9,216 nucleotides of DNA. It comes from Lachnoclostridium sp. UBA7122 (GTDB taxonomy: Bacteria; Bacillota; Clostridia; Lachnospirales; Lachnospiraceae). Both the position numbers and the translations under genes were made by a program. Within the stretch, counting starts at the first letter, position 1. Each line of letters opens with the position of its first letter. The stretch lies in the NCBI GenBank assembly GCA_002493085.1, contig DKXQ01000040.1, positions 8,169 through 17,384 of the forward strand, written 5' to 3'. The notes under the pieces were generated by a model. It was not told the DNA's origin. It made no database searches and saw only the letters and a program-made list of their open reading frames with translations. Below are positions 6,936 through 9,216 of the stretch, piece by piece.

Positions 6936-6942
6936 CCTCCCT
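6936..6942 (-). promoter_or_regulatory. Orphaned Shine-Dalgarno of the C1 peptidase gene
   Basis: On the minus strand the bases read AGGGAGG, a near-consensus Shine-Dalgarno, but the sequence that now follows is the IS607 end, with no start codon nearby. Joining its terminal GG to the GG at 5752-5751 gives AGGGAGG, then CTGATTT, then ATG of the peptidase gene, an ideal seven-base spacing. A small CTGC/GCAG stem lies just upstream (about 6941-6959). Confidence 0.75.
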
Positions 6943-6983
6943 GCTTATTGCATGGCAGATAATATCCACCATATATTCATTCC

Positions 6984-7013
6984 AATATACCTTTACTTAT
7001 TAAATATCGTCAG
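6984..7013 (-). promoter_or_regulatory. Tentative native promoter of the peptidase gene
   Basis: On the minus strand CTGACG (7013-7008) and TATATT (6989-6984) lie 18 bases apart, resembling sigma-A -35 and -10 boxes with 4/6 and 5/6 matches. They sit between the upstream terminator and the orphaned Shine-Dalgarno, where a promoter is expected. AT-rich sequence gives such matches by chance, so support is weak. Transcripts from here would now have to cross the whole IS607 relic. Confidence 0.35.
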
Positions 7014-7050
7014 TTATTACTTTTAAAATTATGTTTAAAGAAAATAAACT

Positions 7051-7082
7051 GGAAAAAACGACAAGAAAATCTTTCCCTGCCG
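7051..7082 (-). terminator. Rho-independent terminator of the LRR protein gene
   Basis: On the minus strand CGGCAGGGAA (7082-7073) pairs with TTTCTTGTCG (7068-7059) across a 4-base loop, with some G-U pairs, and is followed at once by six T residues. It lies 66 bp after the stop of the LRR gene and separates its transcript from the peptidase region. Confidence 0.75.
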
Positions 7083-7148
7083 TTCTTCCCGGTTTTTTAC
7101 CATATTATTTTATGATTTGTAGTATCAGTTTATTTTACCGTTTTATGC

Positions 7149-9216
7149 TCATGGTAGTGTTGATGCTGATGGACTTGGAGCTGGTGTCCCCAGAGGAGCA
7201 GCAGAAACTTTCAATACAAACTTAATCTTCTTATTATTCTGGCCACATGTAAATGTAAGATTAACCTTTGTATCTTTATTATTCTTTACAGCCTTAGCTT
7301 TAATAATAAAGTGGTCTGGACCTTTCTGCTCAATATCAACACAGTCTTTTACGGAATCCGGAACTGTACACTCATATGTAGAATCCATAGTCCTCATTGT
7401 CTTGCCTGTATCTGCATAGCCTGCAACATATACTTCAAGTTCTTCACCAATCATACGGGTTGCATCCTTAAGCTGTGGGTCATTGTCGTCCTTATTACGC
7501 ATTGCAAGCTTATTTGGTGCTACCAGTATATTAATAGGACAACATTCATAAGTACCATTGCTTCCAGTATCAATAACCCAGAGATAGTAGACGCCGCCAC
7601 TGCCACTAGCAGCATTCTTTTTTGCCTTAACTGTAACCTTACCATGTTGGATTTTTGCGGTTGCAACATTACTTGCTCCATCAATTCTATTGCCATTTAC
7701 TGTAGGTATATCAGGTGTTTCTGTAATACCAACAACAACTTTGCCAGTTGATACCCTTCCGTTTTCATTCACTTTATAGGAAGCTGCAATATCTGTGTAT
7801 ACAATAAGATTTCCACTATTTTTCTTAACAGATGTACCATCTTCAAGCGTAACTTTTTTAGATGCACCGTTAGCATAAACAATAACAGGCTCACCATTTA
7901 TTACACTAGTACGGTTTACATCTTTATACAGATGTGTGCAGTTTGCAAGGGTGTAATCTCCTTCTTTAGCTGGAACTGCCAAATCTGCAGCAGCACTGTC
8001 TAAATTAGTGTAAGTAATTGTCCTTTTTGTAATACCAGTAGCAACCTCTTTAAATATAGCTGGTTTTGTAACATCTTTTGCTACAACATTAATAACATCA
8101 AGAGCGTTGTCAGTGTAATAAATATCTACATTACTATCTATTTTATTTCCATCAGCATCCGTTTCATCATCAATAGTAATCTTATCTCTTGTATTCATAT
8201 TACCGAATATATCATTGAAAGACAAACCAGCTTTCTTATTTAATAAACGGTTAATTTTTAAATCTATAATCTCACTATCAGGACCATCTGTCCATTGACT
8301 AGTATTTGTAGCATATATACGCTCTTCACAAATTAAAGACTCCAGTGCAGTATTCTTACTTAAATCTAATGCTGTTAACTTAGTTCCTGCACAATTTAAA
8401 GTTTCTAATGACGTATTATATTCTATGTTATTCAAAGCTGTAATTCCAACATTGTTACTACAGTCTAAAGTTCTGAGAACAGAATCATTTCCTAAAGTTA
8501 AAGGCATATTTACTGTAGTTATGCTTCCAGTTTTTGGATCTACTACACCAGAACAATCCAGATATTCTAATTTTGTATTTTTGCTTATATCCAGATTGGA
8601 AATACTATTTCCAGAGCAATTTAAATATTGTAGTAAAGTACCATGTTGTAAATCTAAAGATGTCAGCCCACAGCCATGACAATCTACGTATTTTAATGCA
8701 TTACCCTTTAAATATGCAGCACCGCCAAAATCAGAAGCCAGAGTCAGCTCTGATAAATTGCCATTGCCAGAGCAATCCAGATATTCTAACTTAGCATTTG
8801 TTGCTAAATTTAATTTTGAAACAGAACCCGTAGTATCAGTTGGATTAAAAACGCCAGTTTCTCCAGCAGCTGCTCTGTCATCATCTCTTTTAAAAGAACA
8901 ATCCAAAACTTTCAATTCAGTATTTTTCTCTAACTTTGGTTCTGACAATTTTGTATTGGAGCAATATAGATACTCTAACTTTGTATTCTCAGAAATATTA
9001 AAATCTGCATCTGCTAATCCATTGTCAGAACAATTCAAATACTCCAGCTCAGGGCACCCTCTAAGGTCCAGTTCTGTTACATTGCTGTGATTACAATTTA
9101 CATACTTTAACTTCGCATTTACACCCTTATACTTTTCAGTATTATGATTAGGGTCTTTAAACTTTAAAGATAAGGTAGGACTAGCACTAGCATTACTAGG
9201 GCGTGTTTGAAAATTA
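7149..9216 (-). CDS. Large extracellular cysteine-ladder leucine-rich repeat protein, 5' end outside the window
   Basis: The frame is open to the window edge: codons run back from the TTG at 9038 through LDLRGCPELEY and further upstream to base 9215. The gene is therefore partial, with 688 codons visible. Visible residues about 36-295 are an irregular array of at least eleven LxxLxC units (LKYVNC, LEYLNC, LEYLYC, LKVLDC, LEYLDC and so on), alternating with LxxLDLSKNT-type strands, an LRR form found in extracellular proteins of gut anaerobes. Residues about 296-530 have no repeat I recognise. Residues about 535-675 (from GGVYYLWVIDTG to KKIKFVLKVS) look like an Ig-like beta module. The protein ends in a short Pro/Ser tail, TPAPSPSASTLP, with no sortase or membrane anchor. 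The signal peptide, if any, is outside the window. Binding of host or dietary ligands is likely for the class but not shown here. Confidence 0.88.
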   Translation of the reverse strand, partial: NFQTRPSNASASPTLSLKFKDPNHNTEKYKGVNAKLKYVNCNHSNVTELDLRGCPELEYLNCSDNGLADADFNISENTKLEYLYCSNTKLSEPKLEKNTELKVLDCSFKRDDDRAAAGETGVFNPTDTTGSVSKLNLATNAKLEYLDCSGNGNLSELTLASDFGGAAYLKGNALKYVDCHGCGLTSLDLQHGTLLQYLNCSGNSISNLDISKNTKLEYLDCSGVVDPKTGSITTVNMPLTLGNDSVLRTLDCSNNVGITALNNIEYNTSLETLNCAGTKLTALDLSKNTALESLICEERIYATNTSQWTDGPDSEIIDLKINRLLNKKAGLSFNDIFGNMNTRDKITIDDETDADGNKIDSNVDIYYTDNALDVINVVAKDVTKPAIFKEVATGITKRTITYTNLDSAAADLAVPAKEGDYTLANCTHLYKDVNRTSVINGEPVIVYANGASKKVTLEDGTSVKKNSGNLIVYTDIAASYKVNENGRVSTGKVVVGITETPDIPTVNGNRIDGASNVATAKIQHGKVTVKAKKNAASGSGGVYYLWVIDTGSNGTYECCPINILVAPNKLAMRNKDDNDPQLKDATRMIGEELEVYVAGYADTGKTMRTMDSTYECTVPDSVKDCVDIEQKGPDHFIIKAKAVKNNKDTKVNLTFTCGQNNKKIKFVLKVSAAPLGTPAPSPSASTLP
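8328..9110 (-). repeat. Array of about eleven LRR-coding units
   Basis: Units of variable length each carry the consensus LxxLxC. Some are similar at the DNA level: CAATCCAGATATTCTAA appears near 8556 and again near 8772, and related versions recur toward 9060. The irregular spacing and a long insertion between two units (near 8830-8910, coding FKRDDDRAAAGETG) point to old rather than recent duplication. Confidence 0.75.

Larger units (their letters stand above)
5751..6937 (-). mobile_element. Decayed IS607-family insertion sequence (about 1.19 kb)
   Basis: The element carries remnants of tnpA (MerR-type helix-turn-helix plus serine recombinase) and tnpB, the arrangement typical of IS607. 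Its ends are related in inverted orientation: CCGTTACTGAAAACTTATAA at 5751 onward matches the complement of the other end, CAGTTAATTAAAACTTATAA, with a shared core of AAAACTTATAAAAA. IS607 is reported to insert at GG dinucleotides without target duplication. On the minus strand GG is present at 6937-6936 and at 5752-5751, and joining at these restores a Shine-Dalgarno plus start codon for the peptidase gene. That makes these boundaries likely, although exact ends are inferred. Full IS607 elements are around 2 kb, so roughly 0.8 kb has been lost by internal deletion. Without a complete recombinase it should be immobile unless complemented. Confidence 0.85.

Noticed and set aside
5744..6937. IStron (group I intron plus IS607 transposon), which would restore the peptidase mRNA by splicing
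   Set aside because: tnpA begins about 105 bases from the element end, leaving no room for a group I intron core, and none was seen elsewhere.
7149..9038. LRR gene starting at TTG 9038
   Set aside because: The frame is open to the window edge and upstream codons encode more LRR units, so the real start lies beyond 9216.
8320..9110. CRISPR or tandem DNA repeat array
   Set aside because: The repeats are irregular, coding, and explained by the protein-level LRR pattern.

Overview
The window looks like chromosome from a strictly anaerobic, moderately AT-rich Gram-positive clostridium, most likely a gut-type Lachnospiraceae. This rests on an [FeFe]-hydrogenase maturase (HydG), good Shine-Dalgarno sites, and large secreted proteins with BspA-type or cysteine-ladder leucine-rich repeats (LRR) and bacterial Ig-like domains. 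The species assignment is inference. All genes lie on the minus strand, so the window is described below in transcription order, from high to low coordinates.

9216-7149: the 3' part of a large secreted LRR protein whose start lies outside the window, followed by a rho-independent terminator (7051-7082). 7050-6936: an intergenic stretch with a possible promoter, ending in a strong Shine-Dalgarno sequence that has no start codon after it. About 6937-5751: a decayed IS607-family element. It keeps the N-terminal part of the serine transposase TnpA and the C-terminal RuvC part of TnpB, with related terminal repeats and a probable omega-RNA/right-end region. 5743-2708: a 1011-residue secreted papain-family (C1) cysteine peptidase with a lectin-like domain and Ig-like repeats. 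2659-1862: a small secreted BspA-like LRR protein. 1810-1589: a 73-residue conserved-looking small protein. 1566-148: hydG. 124-1: a strikingly nested inverted repeat downstream of hydG.

The main discovery is the insertion site of the IS607 relic. If the element is removed between its flanking GG dinucleotides, the two sides join into GCAGGGAGGCTGATTTATG. This is a near-perfect ribosome binding site (AGGGAGG) seven bases before the peptidase start codon. The element therefore appears to have inserted inside the peptidase gene's Shine-Dalgarno, moving the native promoter and ribosome binding site about 1.2 kb away. Both transposition genes are internally deleted, so the insertion is probably locked in place. 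The peptidase and BspA-like genes are 48 bp apart with no visible terminator and probably form one transcription unit. The 73-residue protein and hydG are 22 bp apart and probably form another, or a continuation of it.
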